Below are positions 46,626-55,235 of a stretch of 64,000 nucleotides of DNA, in pieces. The DNA lies in NCBI GenBank assembly GCA_030528145.1, contig JAUMZK010000002.1, positions 1 through 64,000 on the forward strand, given 5' to 3'. The translations under genes were made by a program, and so were the position numbers. Below the pieces are notes generated by a model. The model did not search any database, had not been told where the DNA came from, and was given only the letters and a program-made list of their open reading frames with translations. Position 1 is the first letter of the stretch. Each line of letters starts with the position of its first letter. Source of the stretch: Actinomycetaceae bacterium (GTDB lineage Bacteria > Actinomycetota > Actinomycetes > Actinomycetales > Actinomycetaceae).

Positions 46626-47132
46626 TCAGTCATTTGCCTCAAAATTGAGCAACAGAGGACGCAACAATTCTGCCAAGCGTGCGCGGTCGTCCTCACCGAA
46701 TCCTGCCAGTAACTGTTCCTCTTCCGCTAACAGAGTTTCCAGGGCGGCATCGACGCGGGTTTGCCCCTCTTTGGTTAAAGTTACGAGGACGGCACGCCGG
46801 TCAGTCGGTGAAGGCACGCGTTTAACCAGATTTTTTGCTTCCAAACGGTCGATACGATTGGTCATAGTTCCAGAGGAAACCAACAGTTCAGTCATTAACG
46901 CGCCCGGCGTCATAACGTAAGGTTTGCCCGCCCGTCGCAGCACCGACAGCACGTCAAATTCCCAAGTATCCAACCCGTTTTCCATAAAAGCCGTGCGCCG
47001 ACTGAGGTCCAGGTGGCGCGCTAACCGTGACACGCGACTGAAAATAAGCATCGGACGCGAGTCCAAATCAGGGCGCTGCTCGCGCCAGGCGGAAACAATC
47101 TTGTCAACTTCGTCGCTATGCCCACTTGTCAC
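46626..47132 (-). CDS. MarR-family transcriptional regulator
   Basis: Winged-helix regulator of 168 residues. Core: LDTWEFDVLSVLRRAG, recognition region LMTELLVSSGTMTNRIDRLEAKNLVKRVPSPTDRRAVLVTLTKEG. I choose GTG 47132 because homologues begin near DEVDKIVSAWREQRPDL; the frame stays open to GTG 47207. A palindrome-like site (47135-47151) overlaps this start region, consistent with autoregulation. No neighbouring drug pump is co-oriented, so the ligand is unknown. Confidence 0.85.
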   Translation of the reverse strand: MTSGHSDEVDKIVSAWREQRPDLDSRPMLIFSRVSRLARHLDLSRRTAFMENGLDTWEFDVLSVLRRAGKPYVMTPGALMTELLVSSGTMTNRIDRLEAKNLVKRVPSPTDRRAVLVTLTKEGQTRVDAALETLLAEEEQLLAGFGEDDRARLAELLRPLLLNFEAND

Positions 47133-47134
47133 GG

Positions 47135-47151
47135 TTTTAAGATACTTGAAA
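47135..47151. promoter_or_regulatory. MarR-like imperfect palindrome
   Basis: TTTTAAG-ATA-CTTGAAA, a 7-bp half-site pair with one mismatch, immediately upstream of the preferred MarR start. Size and symmetry fit a MarR operator. Confidence 0.45.
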
Positions 47152-47312
47152 CCGAGAAAAGACGCATGTGTCTGGGCGAAAAACGACAAAATACTCGCCA
47201 AATGCACTAAATGTGACTAAGTTCGTCGCCAAAGGTTTCTGTTAACCCCCGTTTCGTGGCATTCTTAAAAGGATGCCTGGCTAAAGCGCTGGGGTTAGCG
47301 AAAGATGCGATT

Positions 47313-48083
47313 TTGAGTACTTCAATCATTATTCTGGCAGCCGGTCAAGGAAAACGAATGCGTTCGCCACTGCCCAAAGTTCTACACAAATTAGGCGAAA
47401 AAACGTTGCTGCAGCACGCGCTCGCGGCGGCACGAGGGGTAGAACCGGACCAATTGTGCGTTGTGGTCCGGCACGAACGTGACCAGGTGGCGGCACATAT
47501 CTCCCAAGTGGACCCCAACGCCATAATTGCCGACCAAGACGAAATTCCCGGCACCGGCAGGGCCACGTGGTGCGCCCTCGAACAAATGAAAAAAGTCGGA
47601 TCCTTGGGGGAAACTACCCTGATAACCAGCGGCGACGTGCCGTTACTGGAAACCGCAACGTTACGTGCCCTCGCGGATACTCACGTGCGCACTGGCAGTG
47701 CCGTAACTATCTTGTCCACAGTGGTTCCCGACGCCGCCGGTTATGGTCGCATTATTCGGGGCGAGGACGACCAGGTTACGCACATCGTAGAGGAACGTGA
47801 CGCCACCGCAGAGCAACGGAAAATACGCGAAATTAACGCCGGAATTTACGCGTTTTCAACCGATTTTTTGGTGGGCGCCCTCGAAAAATTAGACACGAAT
47901 AATGACCAAGGTGAAATGTACCTTACTGACACTATCGGAGCGGCGACTGTGGCTGGACTGAAGGTGTCTGCGCTCGTGCTGGAAGATTCCGTCCAAGCCG
48001 AGGGCGTCAACAACCCGGAACAATTGGCAGAACTGAGCAAAATTTACGAATCCCGCAAGGCGGGCGAAAGGGATCCCCAATGA
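47313..48083 (+). CDS. glmU: GlmU uridyltransferase domain only (no acetyltransferase)
   Basis: Uridylyl-transfer domain that makes UDP-GlcNAc from GlcNAc-1-phosphate. Visible: ILAAGQGKRMRSPLPKVLHKL, IPGTGRATWCALE, TSGDVPLLE, AGYGRIIRGE, REINAGIYAF and QGEMYLTDTI. The protein ends at about 256 residues, straight after the VNNPEQLAELSKIYE segment where bifunctional GlmU would enter its left-handed beta-helix acetyltransferase. The stop overlaps the prs start (ATGA), so the short form is not an obvious recent truncation. Start TTG 47313 matches the family; GTG 47256 is possible. Confidence 0.88.
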   Translation: MSTSIIILAAGQGKRMRSPLPKVLHKLGEKTLLQHALAAARGVEPDQLCVVVRHERDQVAAHISQVDPNAIIADQDEIPGTGRATWCALEQMKKVGSLGETTLITSGDVPLLETATLRALADTHVRTGSAVTILSTVVPDAAGYGRIIRGEDDQVTHIVEERDATAEQRKIREINAGIYAFSTDFLVGALEKLDTNNDQGEMYLTDTIGAATVAGLKVSALVLEDSVQAEGVNNPEQLAELSKIYESRKAGERDPQ

Positions 48084-49069
48084 CAGGCATCATCACTTCA
48101 GGCGAAAAGCGGCTCGTGATCGTATCAGGGCGGGCACACCCCGAACTAGCAGCAGACGTAGCGAAAGAATTGAACACGGAACTGCTGCCAACTACTGCTT
48201 ATGATTTCGCGAATGGAGAAATTTACGTTCGCTTCAACGAATCGGTGCGCGGTGCGGATGCTTTCGTTATTCAGTCCCACACGGATCCGATTAACCAGTG
48301 GTTGATGGAACAACTAATCATGGTAGACGCGTTGAAGCGCGCCAGTGCAAAACGCATTACTGTGGTGGCGCCCTCGTACCCGTACGGTCGCCAAGACAAG
48401 AAGCACCAGGGGCGCGAACCCATTTCGGCGCGATTGGTGGCAGATTTGTTCAAGACGGCAGGGGCGGACCGGTTGATGTCCGTGGATTTGCACGCCGCCC
48501 AGTCGCAGGGCTTCTTTGACGGACCGGTGGATCACCTGTGGGCAATGCCGGTGCTGGTGGACTATGTGAAAACCAGGGTGGGTGCTGACCGACAAAAAAT
48601 CACGGTGGTGTCTCCGGATGCTGGTCGCATTAAAGTGGCGGAGAAGTGGGCGCGCCGTATGGGGGATTGTTCTTTGGCGTTCGTTCACAAGTCTCGCGAT
48701 ACCACCCGACCGAACCGAGTGGTGGCGAACCGGGTTGTTGGCGAGGTCGCTGGGAAGCACTGCATTTTGGTTGACGACATGATTGACACCGGTGGCACTA
48801 TTGCGGAAGCAGTGAAAGTGCTGATGGCGCAGGGCGCAGAGGACGTTATTGTGGCTGCCACTCACGGGCTTTTGTCGGATCCGGCGCCGCGCCGCCTGTC
48901 CGAATGTGGGGCGCGCGAAGTGGTGGTTACGGATACGCTGCCGATAGTCGGTGCGAAGCGATTCCCGAACCTGACCGTGTTATCTATTGCGCCACTGCTG
49001 GCCAGTGCCATTGCAGAAGTGTTTAATGATGGTTCGGTGGCGTCCCTATTTGACGGTCCGGTGGGCTAG
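48080..49069 (+). CDS. prs: Ribose-phosphate pyrophosphokinase
   Basis: Makes PRPP from ribose-5-phosphate and ATP for nucleotide, His and Trp synthesis. SAYPYGRQDKKHQGREPISARL-like ATP/catalytic region (about 95-116), VDLHAAQSQGFFD, and the PRPP loop LVDDMIDTGGTIAEA (about 233). 329 residues. Coupled to the short glmU by a 4-base overlap; glmU-prs is the usual actinobacterial pair. Confidence 0.97.
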   Translation: MTGIITSGEKRLVIVSGRAHPELAADVAKELNTELLPTTAYDFANGEIYVRFNESVRGADAFVIQSHTDPINQWLMEQLIMVDALKRASAKRITVVAPSYPYGRQDKKHQGREPISARLVADLFKTAGADRLMSVDLHAAQSQGFFDGPVDHLWAMPVLVDYVKTRVGADRQKITVVSPDAGRIKVAEKWARRMGDCSLAFVHKSRDTTRPNRVVANRVVGEVAGKHCILVDDMIDTGGTIAEAVKVLMAQGAEDVIVAATHGLLSDPAPRRLSECGAREVVVTDTLPIVGAKRFPNLTVLSIAPLLASAIAEVFNDGSVASLFDGPVG

Positions 49070-49204
49070 CGGCTGGGATGCAGCGGCTGGGCTTGGTTGG
49101 CTGCATTTGGTCGGTTAGGTCTGGGGATTTTTCCTCTGTTAGTTTGCGAGGGCGGTGGGCGGACGGGCGGTTTCGTGCGAGATTTGGTGTTTTGGTCGTA
49201 TGAG

Positions 49205-49445
49205 GCTGATCTAACCGGCGAAATGGTTTGTCCTCACGGGGGTGTTTTTTCGTGAGGTGCAATTATTTTGCCCAGGTGAAACCGCATTTCATTTGCACTC
49301 AGCAAAATCGTTTCACCTGAGCGAAATGGTTTGTCCTCACGGTGGTAGCGTCTGTCGTTTTCTGAGGGCGCTCGGTCGGATCGCAGTTTTTGGCTTGCGT
49401 TTGGGGTTTGGGGTGGAGTACGGGCGGTTCGGCGGGTATTGAGTC
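49205..49445. repeat. Composite intergenic repeat, copy C
   Basis: Within the 470-bp gap after prs. Two copies of GCGAAATGGTTTGTCCTCAC (about 49213 and 49320), an inverted partner GTGAGGTGCAATTATTTTGC (from 49252), and half of the MITE-like core (GTTTGGGGTTTGGGGTGGAG, about 49400) that stops abruptly at 49445 where a truncated reading frame begins. It marks the left edge of the foreign island. Confidence 0.7.
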
Positions 49446-49544
49446 GCAGAACTTATTTCAGCCTTCGAAAATAGCGAATGGGGTAAGAAAGTTCAATCCT
49501 ACGGACAGGATCGTAGTGTTGGAACAGTTGAATTAAAAAGGTAA
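49446..49544 (+). pseudogene. 3' end of an unknown gene
   Basis: An open frame of 32 codons ending AFENSEWGKKVQSYGQDRSV...LKR, with no start; it begins at the border with repeat copy C and its stop (TAA) overlaps the next ATG by one base. It looks like the C-terminus of a larger protein cut off at the repeat. Family not recognised. Confidence 0.4.
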
Positions 49545-49779
49545 TGAAATGGGCTTTGCATCATGAGCGTGATATCGTAAAGGGCGTCGAAAAATGGGTA
49601 GGTAAAGAACTGGCTCGTCGAGTAGAAAAAGTCATCTATGATATTGCCCAACCTTAAATAGATTACTTCTATATGAGGATCTTGTTTGGGAAATGGTGCA
49701 AAACCAACTATCGCCAGTTGTAGGTAGAGGTCTTGCGTATTGGATAACTAAAGTAATCGAGTGGATCGCTCCTGTCTAG
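49544..49779 (+). pseudogene. Small unknown protein(s), possibly one frameshifted gene
   Basis: ATG 49544 opens a 37-codon frame (MKWALHHERDIVKGVEKW...) ending at 49657; another frame continues across it (LNRLLLYEDLVWEMVQNQLS... VIEWIAPV) and ends at 49779. Read together with one missing base near 49650 they give a product of about 78 residues. Alternatively the second part is a separate 28-residue amphipathic peptide from ATG 49693. The last codons overlap a strong AGGAGG site for the next gene. Confidence 0.35.
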
Positions 49780-49790
49780 GAGGCGTATAA

Positions 49791-50177
49791 ATGAGTGGAC
49801 TGCTTAGAGAAAATATCGTCAGTGAGTTACGTGTCGAGATGTCATGGGTTATTAATGCCATAACAGAATTGAGCGATCATCTAAAGATCTCTTCCTATAC
49901 GCTTTGCTTGCTGCGAAATAGAGTAGAACCAGAGGAAGCTCGTTCTATTGAGCGCATCAATTTTACTAAATGGAAGGATTTAGAATCAACTTCTTTCGAG
50001 ACACTACGCTTGCTCATCAGCAATGAGTTCACCGAGTCAACGCAAAAATCTTGGGCACTTTCCGATGAAGTGCTAAAAGATCTTATAGATTTTAAGGTCG
50101 CAGAACTAATGCCACAACTTGGAGAACAGAATGTGAATATGACAGGCACGCAAACTGCTGGTACAGAATCCCAATAA
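49791..50177 (+). CDS. Hypothetical 128-residue soluble protein
   Basis: Preceded by AGGAGG at 49778-49783, so very probably translated. The product (MSGLLRENIVSELRVEMSWVINAITELSD...) is mostly helical, acidic, with no signal peptide or membrane segment. I do not recognise the family. It follows remnants of larger genes and precedes an IS element; a position downstream of a truncated gene end would suit an immunity or accessory protein, but that is speculation. AT-rich codon use unlike the chromosomal backbone. Confidence 0.65.
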   Translation: MSGLLRENIVSELRVEMSWVINAITELSDHLKISSYTLCLLRNRVEPEEARSIERINFTKWKDLESTSFETLRLLISNEFTESTQKSWALSDEVLKDLIDFKVAELMPQLGEQNVNMTGTQTAGTESQ

Positions 50178-50210
50178 TTCTTGATTGAGCTGAATAATTT
50201 AGGAGATGTT

Positions 50211-51503
50211 TGAACTGTCCTGGGTTTTGTTCCTAGGTGGTGGGTATTAGTGTAGTTGGGTTTGTTGCCCAGTAGTGGTTTTCGATTTCTTGTGGTGTGT
50301 GGTAGTCGAGTTCACTGTGGCGGTGCCTGGTGTTCCACTAGTGAGCCCAGCGCATGGTTTTCCATTCAACGTCGGTGAGTCGGTTCCATGCGTGTTGGTA
50401 GTTGGGTTCGGTCTTGTATAGACCGTTGACAGTCTCAGCCAGGGTGTTGTCGTAGGAGTCTTCGACGCTGCCAGTAGATTCATTCACTCCTGATTGGCGC
50501 GGGTGTTCGTGGTAGGCAATGGAGGCGTATTGGGAGCCGTGGTTGCTGTGGTGTATCAACTTGTTGAGGCTGTCTTTGGCTGTTTCAATTGTCTGATTAA
50601 GCGCCTGTAGAGGTAGTGCTTTGGTGGTGAGTCTGGTTTGGGTTGACCTGCTAACGGTCTTGCGCTTGTGGATGTCGGTGACGTAAGCCGTGTAAGCGAA
50701 CCTGGCTCGGGTTTGAACGTACGTATTGTCAGCTACCTATAACCTGTTAGGTCCTGGAGCGCGGAAGTGGCGCAACTAGGTTAGGGCTAGCAATGGCAGT
50801 CTTTGCAGGCTTAGTGGTGATAGGTTTCCCCCCTTGGGTGACGTCTTTAAGATCGGCTTCACGCATCAGTCTAGCCACCTGCTCAAGCCCGATCTCGTGT
50901 TCTTTGCGGCGCATGGTCTGCCTCATTTTACGGACCCAACACACCGTAGTTATCTTTATGAATAGCCCGCAAAGACATTATTAGCTCACTATCACGCAAC
51001 GCCCGAGCCGAAGGCAAACACTTCTTCGCAGCGCGGTAACCACACGCAGTCATGAAACTACCCGTTAGGTGTTCAGTCAGTGTTTTGTAGATGAACATGC
51101 GCCCCGGAACGATTAAGATACTGGTCGATGAACGCGATCGTTTCCAGGCGTCAGGGGCGAGTTCGGAGGCGAAAAAAGCCGAGGCTTCCTCAAGTAACTC
51201 ATTGACCTTGTGCAGGTCGAGGTTCTCCGCGCGAAGATGAGCATTTTCTGCAGCATAATCAACCACCGCCCGCACCAGCCTTAGCAAAGGCAGCATCTTT
51301 TCTCACCTACTCCAAAATTGAATGCGCTGATACACCCAATTTTGGGTTAATCGCCCGGGCAGCAGACCAACGCGAACACGCATGAACCTCCTGATGCTTA
51401 AACACCAAACAAACAGCACGATCCTTCAACACCTGAGAAAACTTCCATGCCATAACAACAATCCTTCCTCAAAACAACACGGAACAAAACCCAGGACGGT
51501 TCA
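50211..51503 (-). mobile_element. Degenerate IS3-family insertion sequence, 1,293 bp
   Basis: Bounded by near-perfect inverted repeats: left TGAACTGTCCTGGGTTTTGT (from 50211), right ACAAAACCCAGGACGGTTCA (to 51503), with terminal TG...CA. The transposase frames lie on the minus strand between about 51453 and 50233. orfA starts MAWKFSQVLKDRAVCLVFKHQE but is broken; further pieces LRAENLDLHKVNELLEEASAFFASEL, GYRAAKKCLPSARALRD and VARLMREADLKD follow in shifting frames; the integrase core survives as HHSNHGSQYASIAY with ETVNGLYKTE, then an in-frame TAG before HSELDYHTPQEIEN. Not autonomous. No matching target duplication is obvious at the ends. Confidence 0.9.
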
Positions 51504-51771
51504 CCAGCGTGTTAGGGAAATTCACGAACGTAATTACAGTGTTTATGGCATCGGTAAGATGTGGCATGCTCTAAAGCGTGGAGAGATCAAGGTTGGGCGT
51601 GAACAAACCGGAAGATTAATGTGTCTTGCTGGGCTGTGTGGCAAGGCTAAAGGAAAAGCCCCAAGGCTACGCAAACCTAAAGGTGTTGATAAGCGCCTTT
51701 CTTTACCCAGCCTGCTTTTCGCGATCAAAATACATAAGGTACAGGTTAAGCCACACGCGCAATATGTGTAA
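51504..51771 (+). mobile_element. Second IS3-type transposase remnant
   Basis: Directly beyond the right end of the IS, an oppositely oriented frame reads VREIHERNYSVYGIGKMWHALKRG...REQTGRLMCLAGLCG, the DNA-binding linker of IS3 OrfB before the DDE core. It is cut by the IS at one side and ends at 51771. This suggests insertion of one IS into or beside another. Confidence 0.75.
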
Positions 51772-51874
51772 GGTACGCCGATTCCTTGACGCAACAACAG
51801 TTACAAAGTAAAGTCATGCCAAAGCGACATTCCTCACTTTTTACTTCATTGCAACGACGTAAAGGAGAACACTG

Positions 51875-52201
51875 ATGAGCAGCCTAAAAACACGACTGGC
51901 TTCGAGCTTGGCTGCCACACTGCTACTGGTAGGAGGTATGGTAGCGATTGATAACATTTCTGCTAGTGCGCTTGGCTCCAATTGTAACGCATGGGTTCAC
52001 ACTTCAGGTAAACAGGGACAAGGTAAATGCCGCAGAGTCAATTCGGACACTAAGGTTAGAGTTTATTTGAATATTAAAAATTGGCCCGATGCCACCTCAG
52101 ATTGGTTTCATGACATAAACAGAGTTCACGCTACTAGCTGGGTAACGAAGTGGGGTAGCTGGGGTGCTTCTTCGGCTGCTATTGAGCAAGCAAGTAGATG
52201 A
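51875..52201 (+). CDS. Small secreted Trp-rich protein (bacteriocin-like cassette)
   Basis: 108 residues with a Sec signal peptide (MSSLKTRLASSLAATLLLVGGMVAIDNISASA, cleavage likely after ASA about residue 32). The mature part of about 76 residues has two Cys (NCNAWVHTSGKQGQGKCRRV) and six Trp, is basic and small. AAAGGAGAA precedes ATG. Nine bases separate it from an ABC ATPase gene. The layout, secreted peptide plus ABC ATPase plus large multi-helix permease, resembles lactococcin-972-type loci, yet the peptide lacks that family's C-terminal signature. Function is inferred: bacteriocin, or a secreted signal exported by Sec and sensed or excluded by the ABC pair. Confidence 0.75.
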   Translation: MSSLKTRLASSLAATLLLVGGMVAIDNISASALGSNCNAWVHTSGKQGQGKCRRVNSDTKVRVYLNIKNWPDATSDWFHDINRVHATSWVTKWGSWGASSAAIEQASR

Positions 52202-52210
52202 TTTGACACG

Positions 52211-52888
52211 ATGATTTCTTGCTTTGAGGTTTCGTTTAGGTTTCCAGAAGCTCGGGTTGATCGTGTCATTTTCGATAAGATGACTGCGTCTTTTGATGCG
52301 GGAATGTTTCATGCGGTTATGGGACCGTCTGGCTCAGGTAAAACCACTCTGCTGAATCTGCTAGATGGTTCCCTTACCCCCGATCACGGCACGATCATAC
52401 TGGCCGGGCGTCTCATCGAGTCGTATTCACGATGTGAGTTGCGATCACGGGTATTGACGCGGGTCTATCAGGACTATCGGCTGGTGCCTTTTTTGAGTGC
52501 GGTGGATAATGTGCGGCTGGCACAGCAAGCAGCCGGTAGTTTACGTAGTCATCCGCTTTTAGCTTTAGAGTATTTAGAGCGTCTCGGGGTTAAAGAGTTA
52601 GCGGAGTACCCGGTGGATAACCTATCGGGTGGCGAAGCACAGCGAGTAGCGATCGCGCGGGCTTTAGTTAATTCTCCACAAGTCCTGTTCGCGGACGAGC
52701 CTACCGGAGCTTTGGATGAGAAAAACTCTCATGAAATCGGTGTCTTACTGCGCGAATTGTCGCACGAGTTAAACGTTTGCTTAGTGGTGGTCACACATGA
52801 TCCGGCTTTAGCCGCGCTTGCTGACCGGGTAGTGGAAGTGCACGATTATCGTTTGCGTGACAGACAGCTCGCACCTGCGGCAGTCTAA
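52211..52888 (+). CDS. ABC transporter ATPase (MacB/LolD type)
   Basis: 225-residue ATPase: Walker A GPSGSGKTTLLN (about 37), signature LSGGEAQRVAIARAL (about 135), Walker B VLFADEPTGALDEKN (about 157) and switch VVVTHDPALA. This short LolD/MacB type works with FtsX-like permeases in mechanotransmission, lipoprotein release or antimicrobial-peptide immunity. Between the secreted-peptide gene (9 bases) and the permease (12 bases), in one operon. Confidence 0.93.
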   Translation: MISCFEVSFRFPEARVDRVIFDKMTASFDAGMFHAVMGPSGSGKTTLLNLLDGSLTPDHGTIILAGRLIESYSRCELRSRVLTRVYQDYRLVPFLSAVDNVRLAQQAAGSLRSHPLLALEYLERLGVKELAEYPVDNLSGGEAQRVAIARALVNSPQVLFADEPTGALDEKNSHEIGVLLRELSHELNVCLVVVTHDPALAALADRVVEVHDYRLRDRQLAPAAV

Positions 52889-52900
52889 TGAGGTGACATT

Positions 52901-55225
52901 ATGGGATGGCGTCTAACCAAGGGCTGCGTGAAAGCTAACCTGAATCTGGTGGTAGGAGTTTTTGTTTGCCTACTGGCGCTGTCTTTCACCGCGATTTTTT
53001 TGAATAATATTGCCACTGTCTATCGTCAGACGGTAGCGGAGGATACGCGAGTTACATATGGCGGCTTTGCCTACCGTATCGGAGCCACCACCAAAAATGC
53101 CCAACAACAGCTAGACTCTGCAACCGATGACAAAAATCTGGTGCCGGTTATTACTGCAACCTGCAAGCTCGATTACGGTGAGAGTACTGTAGATGCGGAG
53201 TGGAAGCGTTCCGGAACCGGGTTTAATTATGGGCGCCTACTAACAGGAAAACATGCCACCACTAATAATGAAGCAGAGATTTCCCAGGCTCTTGCAGCGC
53301 GTAGACATATTGGGCTGGGAGGGGGGATTAACTGTGATGGTAGGCGCTTTCAGGTGGTGGGCATTAGTGTTTTACCGGCACGCAGGTCACAAGTCTATTT
53401 ATCGACCCGCCTGGATTCCCCAACCGATTTGGCTAACGTTACAAACTGGGTAACTAATACCGATGTAGCTAATTCAAATTATCGACCACTGTTTGATCGC
53501 GGGGAAGCGCGTAAAGTCTCGCTTGATTACGCGATTCGCTATGCGCAAGAATCACAACAGCAAGGATTTATTGCAAACGCACTAATTATCTCCCATTTAT
53601 TGCTCGCAACTGTCGGGATTGTGCTACTGCTAGGATTTTTAGCATTTAGACGTTCTACTGCAAAATTGCGGCAGGCGCTCCTGGCAGCCGGTTTTAGCAG
53701 CCCGAAAACAAGCTGGTTTACCCTCGCGCCTCTTTTCCTATCTATGTTTAGCGGAGTTCTTCTCGGAGCTGTAAGCAGCTATCTGGCATTGTTTACTTTT
53801 AGCGACCGGATCGCGCTTCATTTCGAGCAAGTTTGGGATGGGGCATCAATAATTCATGATTATCGGGCTTTACTAGAACTAGTCGCTTCTTTTCTGACCG
53901 CACTAGCGGCGTATGCGTTTGCGACCTATTTAAACGCTTATCGTTCAATTAAATTTAAGGCGCTTAAATCTAGTAATTGTGAGTTAAAATCCGAGTTTAT
54001 CGTAGGTTTGGTATTTCTGGGTGTTGGACTTTTATGCAGCTACTTGACTAATTCAGATTTCGCTGTCTTGTACTATATCGTTCTAGCCACAATCGGGATT
54101 GGGGTTGCACTGCTCGGGTGTGCGTTCCCCTTCTACGCTTATAAATCACCCCTACGCCTAGCCACTTATCGCGCTAGCCTACATAGTTTTATTCTCGGAC
54201 CAATTATCTGCTTGCTTTGCGTCCTCGCTACTCTCGGCTCCACCAATGTCACCATGCTGCAAAGAGCCCTCACCTTCGGTAAACCTAACGCCGAGAGTTA
54301 CCTCACTGTTAGTTTTATTAACGATGCAGATGTGACCTATCTGAAAACTCGTTTTCCACGAATTATGTCTCACGCAATCGTGTTTGGTTTCCCGGAAAAA
54401 CCTGAACACTCCTTGCGCATAGCAGAAGGTTCCTACGCAGTCTGTATCCGGCAAAACTCCAATAGCGATATGTGTAACCAGTGGATGACACTGGTGGGCT
54501 TTGCTCTATCCGAAAATGGCAAAGAACTAACCGGAAAAATCTCTCCAGAACTAGCCCACACCCAAGACTCCACCGAATACGCCTTGGTTATTTTCGGTCC
54601 CGACGTGTACAAGCCAGAAGAAACTATTCCGGTTACGCTGCCCAAAAATGTAGACGAACGACTCGACTACGCACAATTACCTGGCTGGGTGGCAGATCCT
54701 CATAGTCCGATCTTTAGCAATAAAGGGTATACAATCGGGCTAGAAAGACGCCTATATATCCCAGACTTCTCACGCTATCCCTCAGACCTGCAACAACAAT
54801 TCAAATTTGCTATCCAACAGCTCTCATCCGACCTGGTCTTATCAGAACCTCTCGGTGCTAACACCCAAACCCTAGACATCATCAACTGGCTAATCCTGAC
54901 CATTGAAACCGGTCTATGCCTGCTACTTATCTATATTGGCACTACCATCACTACCAAAAACAGCCATGCCCTAGTTAGCACCCTGCGCGACTACGGCTAC
55001 CCGCCTCATAAACTATCTGCCATACGTTTTACTCAGTTAGTCCCCTATTTGGTTGCAGTTGTGGCTGGTCCAGTGATCGGCCGGCTAATGCTAAGACCGG
55101 TTGTTGCCGGACGCGCGCTTCCCGAGAACGTCCCCCCAGACTGGACATGGATCCTTCCAGCCATCATTATCTGGGCTGTCGTTGGTCTTACTCTTGTCCG
55201 CAAAACAGTGAAAAATTCGCGATAA
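52901..55225 (+). CDS. FtsX-like/bacteriocin-associated permease, 774 residues
   Basis: About ten membrane helices: one at 14-36, an extracytoplasmic domain of about 185 residues, three at 222-250, 268-300 and 325-350, three at 366-455, a second extracytoplasmic domain (460-655), and three at 660-690, 707-730 and 748-768. That duplicated MacB/FtsX-like architecture matches permeases of antimicrobial-peptide immunity systems and the bacteriocin-associated integral membrane proteins of lactococcin-972-like loci. It pairs with the ATPase before it. AT-rich codons (TTA, CTA, AAT) mark it as foreign to the backbone. Confidence 0.85.
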   Translation: MGWRLTKGCVKANLNLVVGVFVCLLALSFTAIFLNNIATVYRQTVAEDTRVTYGGFAYRIGATTKNAQQQLDSATDDKNLVPVITATCKLDYGESTVDAEWKRSGTGFNYGRLLTGKHATTNNEAEISQALAARRHIGLGGGINCDGRRFQVVGISVLPARRSQVYLSTRLDSPTDLANVTNWVTNTDVANSNYRPLFDRGEARKVSLDYAIRYAQESQQQGFIANALIISHLLLATVGIVLLLGFLAFRRSTAKLRQALLAAGFSSPKTSWFTLAPLFLSMFSGVLLGAVSSYLALFTFSDRIALHFEQVWDGASIIHDYRALLELVASFLTALAAYAFATYLNAYRSIKFKALKSSNCELKSEFIVGLVFLGVGLLCSYLTNSDFAVLYYIVLATIGIGVALLGCAFPFYAYKSPLRLATYRASLHSFILGPIICLLCVLATLGSTNVTMLQRALTFGKPNAESYLTVSFINDADVTYLKTRFPRIMSHAIVFGFPEKPEHSLRIAEGSYAVCIRQNSNSDMCNQWMTLVGFALSENGKELTGKISPELAHTQDSTEYALVIFGPDVYKPEETIPVTLPKNVDERLDYAQLPGWVADPHSPIFSNKGYTIGLERRLYIPDFSRYPSDLQQQFKFAIQQLSSDLVLSEPLGANTQTLDIINWLILTIETGLCLLLIYIGTTITTKNSHALVSTLRDYGYPPHKLSAIRFTQLVPYLVAVVAGPVIGRLMLRPVVAGRALPENVPPDWTWILPAIIIWAVVGLTLVRKTVKNSR

Positions 55226-55235
55226 GGAGATAACT

